DNA of 64,000 nt from Tetradesmus obliquus (GCA_030272155.1 CP126193.1:2046001-2110000), one strand, 5' to 3'; numbered from the stretch's first letter, positions 35,504 through 48,175 are shown. The notes: generated by a model not told the origin, from the letters alone. Translations and numbers: made by a program.

Positions 35504-37374
35504 TGACGGCTGCTTCAGCTGCTGCTGTGTCGGCTCCTGTTGCAGCAGCTACGCTGGAGAGGCTAGCTTGCAGGCTGGCCTTGAGCAGCAGCAGCATCAG
35601 CTGCTGCAGCTGGCCTTGCGACAGCGGCGACATTGTGCGCAAGGGGCCAGATCTGCATGCAGCAGAGCATGCCCAATGTGGGGTGAGAACTGATGCTACT
35701 GTGGTTATCTGAGTACACACTGGCCTTTCACAGCACTGGGCACATGCAGGCATGTTGAGCGCCCGGGACAGGCAACACACATCCACACACTAGGCTGCAT
35801 ATCTGCATGTGACAGCGCCGCAGGTCCTCCACGAGACAGCATCGCTCTTTGCCAGAGCCAGGTACACCCGCTAACCCCAGTCACATCAAGAGAGGTGCAA
35901 ACACTAACACACATACACGCCAATTCACATAGCAAAAGCTGCCGAGACAGCAGGCTCACCTGAACCTGATTGCACTGCTGCCAGCCTCGCCCGCTGCCCC
36001 TGCCTGCTCCACCTGCGGCAGCAGCACCTGCCCGCCCGGCCCATTCAGCAGCACCTGCAGCAGCAGCAGCACCTGCCGCTGCACGGCCTGGCAGCTGCTG
36101 CTGCTTGTGAGCTGCTTTGCGAGAGGCCTAGCCAAGCACGGCAGCAGCAGCTGCAAGTGCTGCTGCTGCTGCTGCTGCTGCTGCAGGGGAGGCTGCTGGA
36201 AGATGCAGCGGATCAGGTGCAGGGCGTTGACTGCTCTTGTGTGTGCTGCTGGTGTGCCCTTGTCACTGCTGGCCTCAAGCACTAGCCGCAGGTGTGTGCT
36301 CAGCAGCATGTGCAGCAGCCCAGGAGAGCAGTAACCCTCCGGCAATGCAGCTGCTGCTGCTGCTTCAGCAGATGGTGCTGCTGCCGAGCTGCTATCCCCT
36401 GCTGCTGCTGGTGCTGTGTTGAGTCCACTGCAGTTAGTGATGGCTTTCGCCACAAACTCCATAAGCATCAGCTCATGTGGTGGTAGTGTATCCTCAGCCG
36501 ACGGCGCTGCCAGCAGCACTGCCAGCAGCTCACTCAAGCATGGCAGCGACAGAGCAGCAGCAGCCCCTGTGCCCTGGCGCTGCTGCTGCTGTTGCTGTTG
36601 CTGAGGTGCCCTGCCCCACACTTGTGCTAGCGTTGTGCTGCTGCTGCTGCTGGTAGTTGCAGCAGCGGGCCAATGTGCAGTGTTGATGCCATCTAGCAAG
36701 CAGCCCTGGCCGGCAAGTGTGACCAGCAGAGTGAGGTAGGCTTGCAGATCAACCAGCGCACTGCCCTGCATGTGGGAAAACGCGCACAAAACGTGTTGTG
36801 GAATGTGCGTGTGCATTGTGTGTGTTTGCAGTCGCCACAGTCCAGGCGGAGAGTCGTGCCTAGACAATGTAGGCAGGTGTTGGTGATTTAGCAGGCAGAT
36901 GCCACGATAGCAGACAAAACCACACTTCAGCACAAATGCAGAGCCCTCGCCCTTCGCCCACCCACGCTGCACATACACACACAGCAACCCAATGGTGGTA
37001 GAGTGAAGGCGCATGGGGTGTCCTCATCGACACACACATCCCCTCCCTCAACTCACGCAGGTGATAAATCCTGACACGCCATGCATAGCGCTTCATTACA
37101 TCATTTCAATCATTAATTCACAGCAACCCACCTCCAGCAGCAGCTGAGCCTCCTGCACCTCCATACTAGCCACAGGGCCCCCTGCACTGCTGCTGTTGGT
37201 CATGCCGCTGCCCCCTGCCAGCCCACACACTGCTACAACCCCCGCCTTAATCCAGCTGCCTGCTACAGCCAGCAGCTCTGTCAGTGCCTTCCGCAGATCA
37301 TTTATAACTGCTGCTGGTACTGCAGCCGCCGGCGCGCCACGCTGCTGCTGCTGCTGCTGGTAGCCTCCTCGCCA

Positions 37375-37411
<37 letters not shown>

Positions 37412-40400
37412 TGTTGTTGCCCTGCGAGCCCGTTGCATCTGTTGAGGGCGGCTGCTGTCACTTCAACCAGCGCCAGCAGCCCCGGCATGCAGCCGCGCTG
37501 CCATTTCAGCGCTGCGTGCGGCTGCGGCTGGGACTCAAGGTAACCCTGGCGGGTGCGCAGCACCTGCACAGCAGCAGCAGCAGCAGCAGCAGCTGTGACT
37601 GGTGACTGGTGACTGTACATGCAGGGTCGGCATCAGTAGCAATTTTGTGTGCCGCCCAGCGAGCAACACCTGCTGTGCCACTGGAGGACCGCGGGTAGGC
37701 GCAAACCTCACACGACATACCTCAGGTATGAAACCTGCATTGGTAGCTGACACAACAGATCCAGATCCATGCACCAACACATCTGCGATCCAATGGTACA
37801 GCGCCTGCCAGCTACCCGCACACTTGCTGCGTCACACACACAACCGGACCCACCTTGCACAAGCCACTCAGCATGTCAGCCAGCCTGGCAGGTCCTGAGG
37901 GAACCTGCCCAGCCAGCACACACCCCACCCGCACCAGCAGCGCAGCCCCTGCCGTGACACTGCAGGACCGCAGGCAGGCTCAAGCCTCATCGACATACCC
38001 CTGCCATGGTTGCTGACACACACAAAAACCAGAATGCACCAACACATCTGCAAATCAGCCCAATAGCAGCACCTGCCAGCTACCCGCACACTTGCTGCGT
38101 CACACACACAACCGCACCCACCTTGCACAAGCCACTCAGCATGTCAGCCAGCCTGGCAGGCCCTGAGGGAACCTGCCCAGCCAGCACACACCCCACCCGC
38201 ACCAGCAGCGCACCCCGCAACTGCCCAGCCACATCACCCTCCAGCTGCTGCTGCACAGCATCCAGCCACTGCAGATCAAGCAGATCTGCAGTAGCAGGGT
38301 GCATTGCCAGTAGACAGCTCAGCTGCAGCGCAGCGCGCCTAAACTGACGGTACGGCAAGTCAAACAGTGTGCGGATCCACAGCTGTAGCAGCCACTCTGC
38401 AGGCATGCAGCGCAGTGGCGCAGCGCTAGCACTTGGTTGTGCGCTGTAGCGCTGCGCGCCTGCTGCTGCACCTGCTGCTAGCTGCCACTGCAGCAGCGAG
38501 GGCGCATGCCGGATCATTTCGCGAGCAGCACTCAATACCATACAGCGTTGAATTGGGCAATCGTGGAACTCAAAGAAGTTCATCAAGCTGGCGGCTGGCG
38601 CCAGCAGCTGCGCCTCCAATGTTTGCCAAGTCACAGCGCCGGACTGCAGCTGCAGCGCATACACTGCTGCCAGCGCCTCCACCTTGCTCGCCCCGAGCTG
38701 CTGGCTGTGCTTGCGCAGGTGCTCCTGCTGCTGCAGGGCCTGCTGCTGCTCGGTTGCTGCTGCTGCAGGGCCTGCGCCGAGTGATTTGCCTAGCCACCCC
38801 TGCTGCTGCGGCTGCCACAAGATCGGCCGCTGCTGCTGCTGCTGCTGCTGCTGGATGTTAGGCACCTGCTGCAGCTGATCTGCTGCTGCTGCTGGCGGCT
38901 GCAGTTGGGGCGTCAGTGTCTCCCTGACCCAGTTTTGCCGTTGGCAGTAGTCAGCAGCAACAAGCTGCTCCAGGTGCAGCAGTACATGCTGCTGTACAGC
39001 CTGCTGCACCTGCTGCACCTCTGCAAGCCGATCTGCTGCTGGCAGCTGGCTATACAGCACCTGCTGCAACATGTGCAGCTGCACATTGCCATCGTGCTGC
39101 TGCTGCTGCTGCCAGTGCGGCTGCTGCTGCTGTTCAAAGAGCTGGCGCAGCTGCTGGGCGTCCTGCACTGGCCAGTCTGCGTATTGCAAGTCTGGCGCTG
39201 CCTGCCGGATGAGTGCTGTGATGGCTTTGAGTGCATTCTCGCGAGCCTGCAAGGCAGCAGGCACAGGAGAAGCATGCGGCCAGACACAAGATGGGTTGAC
39301 ATGAAGCACTTGATAGGCAGCTCAATCAAGCCCTTGCACAGCGCACAACCACAAACCAACCCCTACAGCACAACATTCCAGGACTCCAGCTCTAGATGTT
39401 ATCTCTCACCTTGGCTGTCCAGTCCACCTGAGGGTCAAGCAGTGCCCCCGGCCGGCAGGCAGCACACGACCCAACACAACCCCTACAGCACACCAATTGC
39501 AAACTGTTATGTCTTAGCTGTTGTGCGCCTTACCTTTGCTGTCCAGTCCACATCAGGGTCAAGCAGCTGCTGCAGCTGCCTGTAGCACGCGACCCGACAC
39601 CCCCCCTACAGCACACCATTTGCAAACTGTAATGTCTCAGCTGTTGTGTACCTCACCTTGGCTGTCCAGTCACCTCAGGTAAGGCAGGGCCCGCAGGTGC
39701 AGACAGCACACACCACAAACAACCCCTACAGCACAACATTCTACAACATTCCAGAACTCCAGCTGTCATTGTTATCTCTATTCTGTCTCCGCTGTAGTGT
39801 CTCACCTTGGCTGTCCAGTCCACCTCAGGGTCAAGCAGCGCCCCCGGCTGCAGGCAGCACTCGACCCAACACAACCCCTACAGCGCAACATCTGTTGTGT
39901 CTCCGCTGTCGTGTCTCACCTTGGCTGTCCAGTCCACCTCAGTATTCAGCAGCTGGGACAGCTGCAGCCAGCACACAACCCGACGCAACCCCTACAGCAC
40001 AACATTCCATACTCCAGCTGTTGTGTCTCACTGTCTCACCTTGGCTGTCCGGTCCACCTCCGCGGCACGCAGCGCCCCCAGCTGCATGCGACAAACACAA
40101 CCCTACAGCAAAACAATTCATAACCAATATGACCAGCTGTTGTGTGCCTTACCTTGGCTGTCCAGTGCACCTGAGGGTCGAGCAGTGCCCCCGGCCGGCA
40201 GGCAGCACACGACAGAATACCACGCCTACAGCACACCATTCCAGGACTCCAGCTGTAATTGTTGTCTCTCACCTTGGCTGTCCAGTGCATCTGAGGGTCG
40301 AGCAGTGCCCCCGGCCGGCAGGCAGCACACGACAGAATACCACCCCTACAGCACACCAATCCAGGACTCCAGCTGCAATTGTCATCTCTCACCTTGGCTG

Positions 40401-41613
40401 TCCAGTGCACCTCAGGGTCAAGCAATGCCCCCAGGCGCAGGCAGCACACGAACAAATACAACCCCTTCAGCACACCATTTGCAAACTGTTATGTCTCAGC
40501 TGTTGTGTGCCTTACCTTGGCTGTCCAGTCCACCTCAGGGTCAAGCAGCTGCCCCAGCTGCAGCCAGCACACAACCACAAACAACCACTACAGCACACCA
40601 TCCTTTGGAGGCTGAACTCTAGCTGTTGCGTCTCACCTTCACTGTCCAGTCCACCTCAGGGTCAAGCAGCGCACCCAGCTGCGCCCCCTGCAGCAGCGCG
40701 GCCGCAACGCACCGCGGCAGCCGCCGAGCCTTGGCCGCCAGCAGCAGCAGCAGCTGCTGCAGCGCCTTGCAGTCTGCTGCTGCCAGCGCTTGCAGCTGCG
40801 TCTGCCGCTGCTCGCGCTCCAGCTTCTGCTGCTGCTCCTGCAGCTGCCGGCTGGCACGTGCTGCTGCCAGGTCGTGCGCGGCGGCTGGCTGTGGCGGGCT
40901 GTGGGCGGCTGGCCAGCGAATGGGCCCCACAGAGATGGGCTGCAGTTGCAGTTGCACACATGACAAATACTGTGTCCAGTTCATGTGGTTTTATGAATGT
41001 TAATGATTGTTGTGGGACAAGGGAGCTTCAGAAGAAGCACGCTGGAGGGCGGCTGACCACCAACAAACATGGACGCAGTAGAAACGCAACGGCTAGTAGT
41101 CTGAATCAAAGGGAAGGTCATCTGCTGCCGGTTGAGGGTGCACAAGAATCTGTTGATGATGACGTTGATGCGCTATCGCTGCACTCATGTGTGGCATACA
41201 CAGTATGATGCACAGGCATTTGCAAGAGCACTCATCAAGGTTGATCCAGTTGATCCAGGTTGGCATAACTGTCGTTCAACACACGGCCTCACCCCCAGCA
41301 AGTCTTCAGGCGTGCGCAGCCAGCGCTGCAGTGCCTTCATCTCAGCAGATAGCTGCCCCACCAGACCCAGCAGGCTTTGCACAAGCTCCAGCATGCATTC
41401 CTGCGCGTTGCCAACAGCGGAAAGCGCCTCATGCGCTGCCTGCTGCACTGCTGCTGCTGCTGTGGCTGCTGCAGGGGCCTGGCCGGTGTGTGGATGTGCA
41501 GTGTGCTGCTGAGCATGCGCTGCTGCTGCTGCTGCTGCCAGGGCCTCTTCTGGGCTGGCTCGCTGTGCCAGTGTGTCTAGCAGCTTGATGTGGGCAAGCA
41601 GCAGCATCGACCT

Positions 41614-41661
<48 letters not shown>

Positions 41662-42784
41662 AGCAGGACGGCACAGGTGCTGGGGTGAAGTGCAGAGCAA
41701 GCATGGGTGGCATCGAGCAGCACCAAAGCGCTCATCAGTATGCAGGCATACGCCAACATGGTCAACAGGCACTTCGATCAATCGCCCAAAGTGGTCAAGC
41801 CCGAGCTATTTGAAAAGAGCATGAAAGGGGTTCATAGCAAGGGCCCGAAGCACATCACTGCTGCACAACGCAACGCCAGCAGGCTGGCCTGAACATCTTT
41901 TGTACCTGGCTTAGGGCTCGAAGCACATCACTGATGCACAAAAGCACCTCCATCTGGCTGGCCCGAACATGCTTCGCACCTGGCCTGAGGGTCGCTGCAG
42001 CCGAAGTCCAGGAACGTCTCCTTGCCCCGCAGCCGTTGCACCACGTCAAGCACGGCAGCATGCTGCGGCAGCGGCACCAGTTCCGCCACCAGCTGCAGCA
42101 GGCTCAGCGCGGCCCGCAGCACCTCGTGGCTGCCGCTGCACGCTGTTGCATAGAGGTAGGGCAAATACAATGCAAACAGGCAGCAAGCTTAAGCAGCAGC
42201 ATCATGATCAAGTAGGATGCAGCAACGCGTGGCTGCCGCTGCACACTGCTGTGCAGCAGTTGAAACATGCATTGTAAAGCAGGCAGGCAGCAGACCTTAT
42301 GCAGCAGCATGGTGAGTGAATTGGTTGCAGCGGCCGTGCAGGTACAGTCAGCGGTGCCGACTGCACCTTGACGCTGTTTGGAAGTCAGGCATGCTCAATG
42401 CACGATGCACTGCGTGCATCGCTGGATTATGTGCAGCATCCCAAAGCACTGACACTTGTTACATTCTTTAACAACATTCAAATTTACCAAAAGCAGCAAA
42501 GCCTCACCTTCAAACAGGTGGTTCACCACCATATCCACATCCCAGTCGCTGCCGCAAAAGGCCTCCATCAAAGCGCGCTCACACTCCCTCGCCACAGCTT
42601 CAGACCCGTACCCAGCATACTGTGCATTTCCGCCGCGCTGGCACCGCCGCACCAGCTGCTGCCACAGCTGCAGGGTGCGGATGTGCTGCGCTAGCACGGA
42701 GGGCAGCAGGTCCTGGGGGGCAAGCTCAGACGTGGGAGGCGCGGAGGCTGCCATGCAGGCAGCTGCGCCATAGAGCGTTGGAGA

Positions 42785-42832
<48 letters not shown>

Positions 42833-43454
42833 AGCGGTCTGCTGCTCGGCGCTTTCGAGAGCCACTGGCTGCTGCAGGCCATACTGCTGCTGCTGCTGCT
42901 GCTGCTGCTGCGTATTGCTGCCTGCTGGTACTGCAGCAGCGTCCTGGTCGGCGAACCTCATACGCTTGCTGGCTGGCTCGCCTGCAGCGTCATCAGCAGC
43001 AGCGCCGCCAGCACCACCTAGCTCTGCATCTGCTGCTGCTGCTGCTGCTGCAGCAGCCATTGGCATGACCCAACCAGCACCACCACCACCACCTGCTGCT
43101 GCTGCTGCTGCTCGGCCAGCGGCCACGCCACTAGAAGAGCCAAAGCCTCCTCCTGTGCCGCCAGCTCTCCTGGGAGACAGCAGGATGTTTGGCCCACCCT
43201 GCTGCTGCTGCTGAGTAAGGTGTGGCCTGCTGGCTGCTGTGCGGCCTGTCTGCTGCTGCCCGGGGCCTGAGCTACCTGACAGCCAGCCTGGCTGCTGCTG
43301 CCAGGTTGAGCCCTGCTGAGGAGCCCTGGGGGGCCTGGAAAGCGAGTAGTCCCGCGCAGCTGCTGCTGCTGGTGCTGCTGCGGCGGCGTAGCCAGGAGCA
43401 TCTGCGCCTGGAAAGGCCCCGGGTGCGTAGGTGTCATCTATCTGCCAGCGGTGT

Positions 43455-43496
<42 letters not shown>

Positions 43497-43933
43497 GAGC
43501 TGGGCTGCCCAGGCATGCGCTGCTGCTGCTGCTGCTGCTGGTCGCGGGGTGCATCCTCTGCAGGAGCCTGGCCATAAGCACCTCCGCTACTCCCTGAGCC
43601 TGCAGGCCTGCTCAGGCCTGCTGCTACACCACCGGCAGCAGTACTTTGCTGCGGCTGCTGCTGCTGCTGCTCAGCACTTGGGGGCCTTCCCTGCAATCTG
43701 ACTAATGCGGCAGCTGCTGCTGCTGCTGCAGGCTGCAGCAGGCTTTGCATCCCCACCACACCCAACCCCCAGCCAGTGTGCTGCGCACCAGGAGGCCCCA
43801 GCACTAGCATGTTAGCATTGCCAGCAGCAGCAAAGGGCGGCACGAATGCAGTTGGGCTGGTGACACCTGTAGGGCTGGGTGACCTGCCAGGGAACTGCCC
43901 TGGAAGATCTAGAGGGCTAGGGGACCTGCCATA

Positions 43934-43966
<33 letters not shown>

Positions 43967-46261
43967 GGCAGCGCCAGGAAAGCCATCTGTAGGGCTGATG
44001 CTGCGTGGCAAGGCCCAACGTGGCCGCTGCAGCCGACCAGCAGCAGCAGCAGCAGCAGCACTGCCGCCCCTGCTGCTGCGAGCACCCCCTGCAGTCTGCT
44101 GGCGCTGCTCATCTGTAGCCGCTGCCACTGCTGCTGTTGCTGCTGCTGCTGCTGCTGCACTTGAGCCAGACCCAGCCAGCGAGCCTGCTCCTGCTGCTGC
44201 TGCTGCTGCCAAGTCAGCAGAGTGAGACAGCAGCTCATCATCATCCTCGTCTCCTGCAAGGTTAGGGTCCAATATGCTGCTGATGCCGCCCGCTGCATCT
44301 TGCTCCTCCTGCAACAGCGCCGCAACATCTTCATCTTCTAGTGGTGCCGCAAGCTCTGCTTCACATGCAGCCAGCATCGCACGCGCCTGCTCCTTCATTG
44401 CACGCCGCCTGCGGAAGCCCTCTGCTTGCAGGGCAGCAGCAGTAGCGCCAGCGCCCGGCACATCGGTATGTGCCTGCTGCTGCTGCTGCAGCGCTGCTGT
44501 GTGGTTGCGCTGCTGCTGCTGCCGCTGTGCCAAGGCGTCCACACTGGGCATGGGTGCCACATGGCCTGAGGCATCCAGGTGCGTCAAGATGAGGTAGTGC
44601 GCCACCTGCGACCACACAACAAGCAGCATTAGGAGAACTGCATTGCTCGGTGAACTGCAGTGAAGCGCTGCAGTTGTAGACTGCGTGGCGTGCACAGCTG
44701 CCACATGCTGTACGTGGCGTGTTTTACCACTGCTCCGCCTTGACCCTGTCGATGCTTCCTACTGCACAGCTAAAGCACCAGAAGCACCAGAAGCAGCACA
44801 ACTCACAGATTTGTAGCCCAGGTTGCGGGCCTCGTGCCAGAGCTGCTTGGTGTCCTTGAGCCCCCTGCGGCTGCGCTGGCAGTTGGCCCCCGAGCAGTTG
44901 CAGATGTCACGGCAGCAGGGGCAGCGCCAGTCGCTGCGCGCCAGCACCTGCGGGGCCACAACGCAACATTGCGCAACAGTGACAGCGTGAAAACAAAAAA
45001 AATGATTGATAAAGCTGCAGCACTGCTGTACAACGGCCTCGTGCTGCACAACCAGAACACTTAGTGCTGCACTTGGTGCAGCAGGGAGAAGTGCTTGCAG
45101 GGTTTGCTGGCTGGCTGGCCGGCAGCTGCGCCTCACCTCATCGATGTCCTCGCCCATGCGTATGCGCAGGCAGTTGCCGCACCAGATGCCCCTGCCCGGG
45201 CCGCCATCAAACACCCTGTTGCGCTCGCAGGCGCAGCTGGTCTTGACACATGCCCACTTCTGCCTGCAAGCACGGGCAATGCCACGCAGTCCAGTGTGCA
45301 AGCAACGGGTTAGCAGTAGGGAAGTAAAGCATCTGTCTGTTCATGAGGTGCAGCAGTGCAGGCCACAGGAGGCATTCAGTTCCACTGCTGTCAGCAGGGG
45401 TTTGTGCAGAAAGCAGCAGCAGCAGCAGCAGCAGCGGCAGCAGACTCACCGGCAGAAGTGGCATGTCCTGCACTCCCTGCAGCCTGGCCCGTGCAGCACC
45501 TTGCACAGCACGCGCTCGCTGCCCTTGTCATAGCCCCGGGCTGTCTCAAACTTGAGCAGGCGGCGCAAGTGATCCACACCATAGTACTCCCTGTGCAAGC
45601 AGCAGCAGGCAGCAGCAGGCAGCAGCAGGCAGCAGCAGGCCATGCATGCCATGGGGTGGTGGTGTAGAACACTAGCTGCCAGGTTCATGAACTGTGGTGG
45701 CTGCTGCTGCTGTTTGCATAAGACAAGCTGTGGTGGTGACTGACACTGCTGCTGAGCACGCATGCATGGATGTGGCAATGCTCCACAAGCACAACAGCAG
45801 CAGGCTGCTTGCAACGCCCACTGTACCCTCAGCTAGCCAGCGACCAAACACATGGATGTAAAGGTGCTGTCAGCATGATGCTTGATAATAGGGATTAAAG
45901 AGGTGCAGCGCTGCTTGCAGCCCTGCCAGCAGACTCACTTGGCTCCGAAGGCCTCCTGCTCCTTGCGCAGCTCAAGCAGATGAGGCCCAGCCGGGTAGCG
46001 CCCTGTCCTTCGCAGCAGCTTCTCCACCCTCTCCTCCAGCTGTTGCGAGTTTTCCTGCCCTGTTGACTTCCTTGCCTGCTGGCTGTGCTTCTGCTGTCGC
46101 AGCTGCTGCCGTGGGCTTGGCTGCAGCGAGCTAGCGGTGCCAGCAGCAGCTGCTGCTGACCTTGGGCTGGGGCTCCGGAAGTCTCTCGTGGCACCTGACG
46201 TGTCATCGTCGCCTGAGAAGCCGGAAAAGGCATCATCCAAGTCATCAAGATCCCAAGCCAT
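32859..46261 (-). CDS. Giant CDCA7/R1-type zinc-finger protein with long Q/A-rich and alpha-helical tail
   Basis: Thirteen exons: 46261-45939, 45590-45450, 45263-45137, 44947-44807, 44605-42508, 42142-41980, 41611-41293, 40939-40637, 39246-38122, 37563-37132, 36765-35960, 35652-33982 and 33573-32859. All 12 junctions keep frame; about 2,787 residues. Residues about 145-250 form a zf-4CXXC_R1 domain: CRECRTCHFCRQKWACVK, GRGIWCGNCLRIRMGED, WRCPCCRDICNCSGANC, LWHEARNLGYKSVAHYLIL. This is the CDCA7 signature, known to bind hemimethylated non-B DNA and to recruit the HELLS/DDM1 remodeller. The N-terminus is acidic (MAWDLDDLDDAFSGFSGDDD). Exon 5 holds about 600 residues of Q/A/S/G repeats ending in FCGSDWDVDMVVNHLFEG. 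Exons 6-11 are leucine-rich and helical, HEAT-like (for example HEVLRAALSLLQLVAELVPL). Exons 12-13 are again Q-rich with KRRR basic motifs. A two-gene split is possible, but no stop or start lies between exons 5 and 6 in the spliced frame. Confidence 0.75.
37660..38215 (-). repeat. Donor-side echo of giant-gene exon 9 (period about 270 bp)
   Basis: Plus-strand block CACTTGCTGCGTCACACACA followed by CCCACCTTGCACAAGCCACTC + AGCATGTCAGCCAGCC and the next about 75 bases occurs at about 37828-37945 and again, as the real exon end, at about 38092-38215. The copy carries a perfect AAG/GTGGGT donor and flanking intron. Confidence 0.87.
39400..40660 (-). repeat. Ten-copy donor-side echo array of giant-gene exon 8 (about 120-bp units)
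   Basis: The real exon 8 end is at 40637. Copies of plus-strand CTCACCTTGGCTGTCCAGTC + CACCTCAGGGTCAAGCAG lie near 40509, 40387, 40268, 40147, 40036, 39914, 39801, 39648 (decayed), 39527 and 39407. On the sense strand each encodes LLDPEVDWTAK followed by GTGAG or GTAAG. Units also share CCCCTACAGCACACCATTCC blocks. The array fills most of the intron between exons 8 and 9. Confidence 0.92.
41845..41995 (-). repeat. Decayed echo of giant-gene exon 6 end
   Basis: Plus-strand CGAAGCACATCACTG, GCACAA, CTGGCCTGAACAT and ACCTGGC(C/T)T blocks occur twice, about 80 bases apart. The upper copy overlaps the real donor at 41979. Confidence 0.6.
42121..42262 (-). repeat. Acceptor-side echo of giant-gene exon 6 start
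   Basis: CGTGGCTGCCGCTGCAC plus (A/G)CTG occurs at about 42125 (real acceptor at 42143) and at about 42229, about 105 bases upstream on the sense strand. Confidence 0.7.
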
Positions 46262-46762
46262 GCTGTGCCTGCTGCTGCTACTACTGCTGTTCAATGCGAG
46301 CAGTAGCAGCAGCTGCCCAGAATGTCACTTGAAGTTATGCATAGACCATAAAGAACCCAGCAAACCTTTGGAACGGTGGTGCAACTCGTCAAGCTTGTCT
46401 TTCACGTTCAGTCATGCAGGAAAGGAACCGATGTTACGCACGCACGGATCACAACACAATCAAACCACCCTCTCACCACGTTCATGGGCGGATCAGACGC
46501 CAGATGCTGCTTGCACAGTGCACTGGTTTGAACTTCTAACACGTGTGAGCAGTTGTCACTTTTGCCCATCAGTTGCGTTGTGAACGACCTTCATCGTGGT
46601 AAACTTATACGTTATCTCTGTATTCCCGCTGCTTTTGAGCTTGTTGGTTGAACACTGCAGCTACCGACCCCGACATCTTTCGTGTGCGTAGCAGCTCGGA
46701 GGGAAGGCCCTGTCCTCGCATTACCTTGACTTGCTGGTTCTCCTGCCAACACAAACGACATA
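46262..46762. promoter_or_regulatory. Divergent promoter region of CDCA7-like (-) and IFT20 (+)
   Basis: About 500 bases lie between the two start codons. No named element is certain. Confidence 0.5.
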
Positions 46763-48175
46763 ATGGACAGGGTTATATACTTTGATCAGGTTTGAGTCTG
46801 GTCAATGATGATAGGCTGTGGCCATCAACAGCAGCAGGCTCTCAGGTCAATGCTCACTGGTGCTGCTGCAGGACAACCGGGTCAGAATCTTGGATGTGGA
46901 CAAGTTCAAAGCCTCTCAGGCTCTGCAGGTAATACGCAGGAGCTGAAGAACCACCTAGGAATTCAATACATGGCAGTGCCTGTTGTGTCAAAGCCTATCA
47001 CGGATGGCATCACTGCTGGCATGGCTGCCGTCAGACACTGTTTTGGGATCCTCACATGCCACCTGCTGTTACTGCACTTGCAGGACAACTGTGGGAAGTT
47101 TGTAAGCAACATGCAGCAGCTGCAGGACAGCGTGTCCAAGTATGTTGCAGCTATTGACCAGCAGGTGAGCCCTCGAGTTGTCAGCTGCAGTGCATGCACT
47201 ACGTGCGCGTAACCTGCCACGGGCGCAACCTGCCACCCAATATCCTTTGGCCTGCGCGCTGCACAGTTTAAAGGACTTCTTGCAAAGGCTGCCTCCGCTG
47301 CCGCTCTAAAGCAGCTGCAAGCAGGCCTGTAGCAGCATACAGCACTGGCAGTGTTGTCAGCCACGTGATGATAACAAAGCACAAAGGCATGCGCCCAACC
47401 AACCATGCAGAGCATGGCCAACCTTTGGCCCATAGAAGCTGTTGTCAGTAAAACTGCCTGCAGGATGATGCAGCAATTGCGTCTCGCAGCAAGTTACCAG
47501 CCAAGCTTGCCCACGAAGCTCATCGGTCATGTGCTGCTGGTGTTGCCTGCCGTGCACAGGTTGAGCGCATCGAGACTGAGAAGCTCAAAGCAGTAGGGCT
47601 GCGCAACAGGGTAGCAGCGATGCAGGAAGTGAGTGCACACTGTGGTTATGAACGGCAGAGCAGGCGCGAAACAGGCAATCCTTTCAAAGACGCTGCTAGC
47701 CGCAGTTTCACTCATGCAGCCTAAGATGGTCATCACATGTTTTACAAGATTGGCAGCTTGGCAGCTGACACGATATTGCTTCACTTGCAGGAGCGCCGGC
47801 ATAAGCAGCAGGAGCTGCTGCAACAGCTAAATGAGAAGCAGCAAGAGCTTGACAGGTGAGGCTGCGCTCTGTGCAGCTGTTGCAGGCTGTGGTGGCTGTT
47901 GCAGTTGAGGCACTCAAGTGCAGTTTGGTTGGTGCCATACAATTCCAGCAGCAGCTGTACGAGGTTTTTACTTGCAGCAGTGACCAAGACGCTGACAAGG
48001 CAAGTGCTCCTCAGTTTCTTGTCGGCACCCTCTCATGTACACTCACCGGTTTGGACCGCCTGCTGCTTTGCGCCGCAGGTTGCTAGTGGAGGAGCAGAGT
48101 TTGCAGAAAGTGCGTGCGACGCAGGAAAGCACAATAGCAAAGCTGCTGGATGCCAGCAGTACTGGCGTGTTCTGA
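46763..48175 (+). CDS. IFT20: IFT20, intraflagellar transport complex B protein
   Basis: Six exons: 46763-46789, 46872-46928, 47084-47164, 47560-47628, 47791-47855 and 48079-48175. All junctions are in phase, giving 131 residues (human IFT20 is about 132). The protein begins MDRVIYFDQDNRVRILDVDK, matching the HFDELNKLRVLD start of IFT20. Later blocks are DNCGKFVSNMQQLQDSV, KYVAAIDQQVERIETEKLKA, VGLRNRVAAMQ, then a coiled coil rich in Q/E/L and a C-terminal KLLDASSTGVF. IFT20 bridges IFT54 and IFT57/88 in the IFT-B complex and moves membrane proteins from Golgi to cilium. The tiny first exon (9 codons) is inferred from phase and homology. The early short exons are free of Q runs, unlike its neighbours. 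Confidence 0.9.

Noticed and set aside
33978..35786. 602-residue minus-strand ORF as a stand-alone gene
   Set aside because: It has acceptor and donor motifs at both ends with matching phases and is exon 12 of the giant gene (35652-33982).
39400..40660. CRISPR-like regular repeats
   Set aside because: Repeats are long, degenerate, exon-derived and intronic, in a eukaryotic genome. No spacers or cas genes.
39646..41208. 520-residue open frame on the plus strand
   Set aside because: It is the antisense of the exon 8 echo array and of exon 8 of the giant gene. Its repeated text (LGCPVHL) is the reverse complement of the echoed LLDPEVDWTAK unit.
42395..44704. Ending the CDCA7-like protein at the stop near 42395
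   Set aside because: A GTGAGG donor at 42507 and a phase-matching acceptor at 42143 continue the frame. The sequence after the donor looks like intron. Not fully excluded without cDNA.
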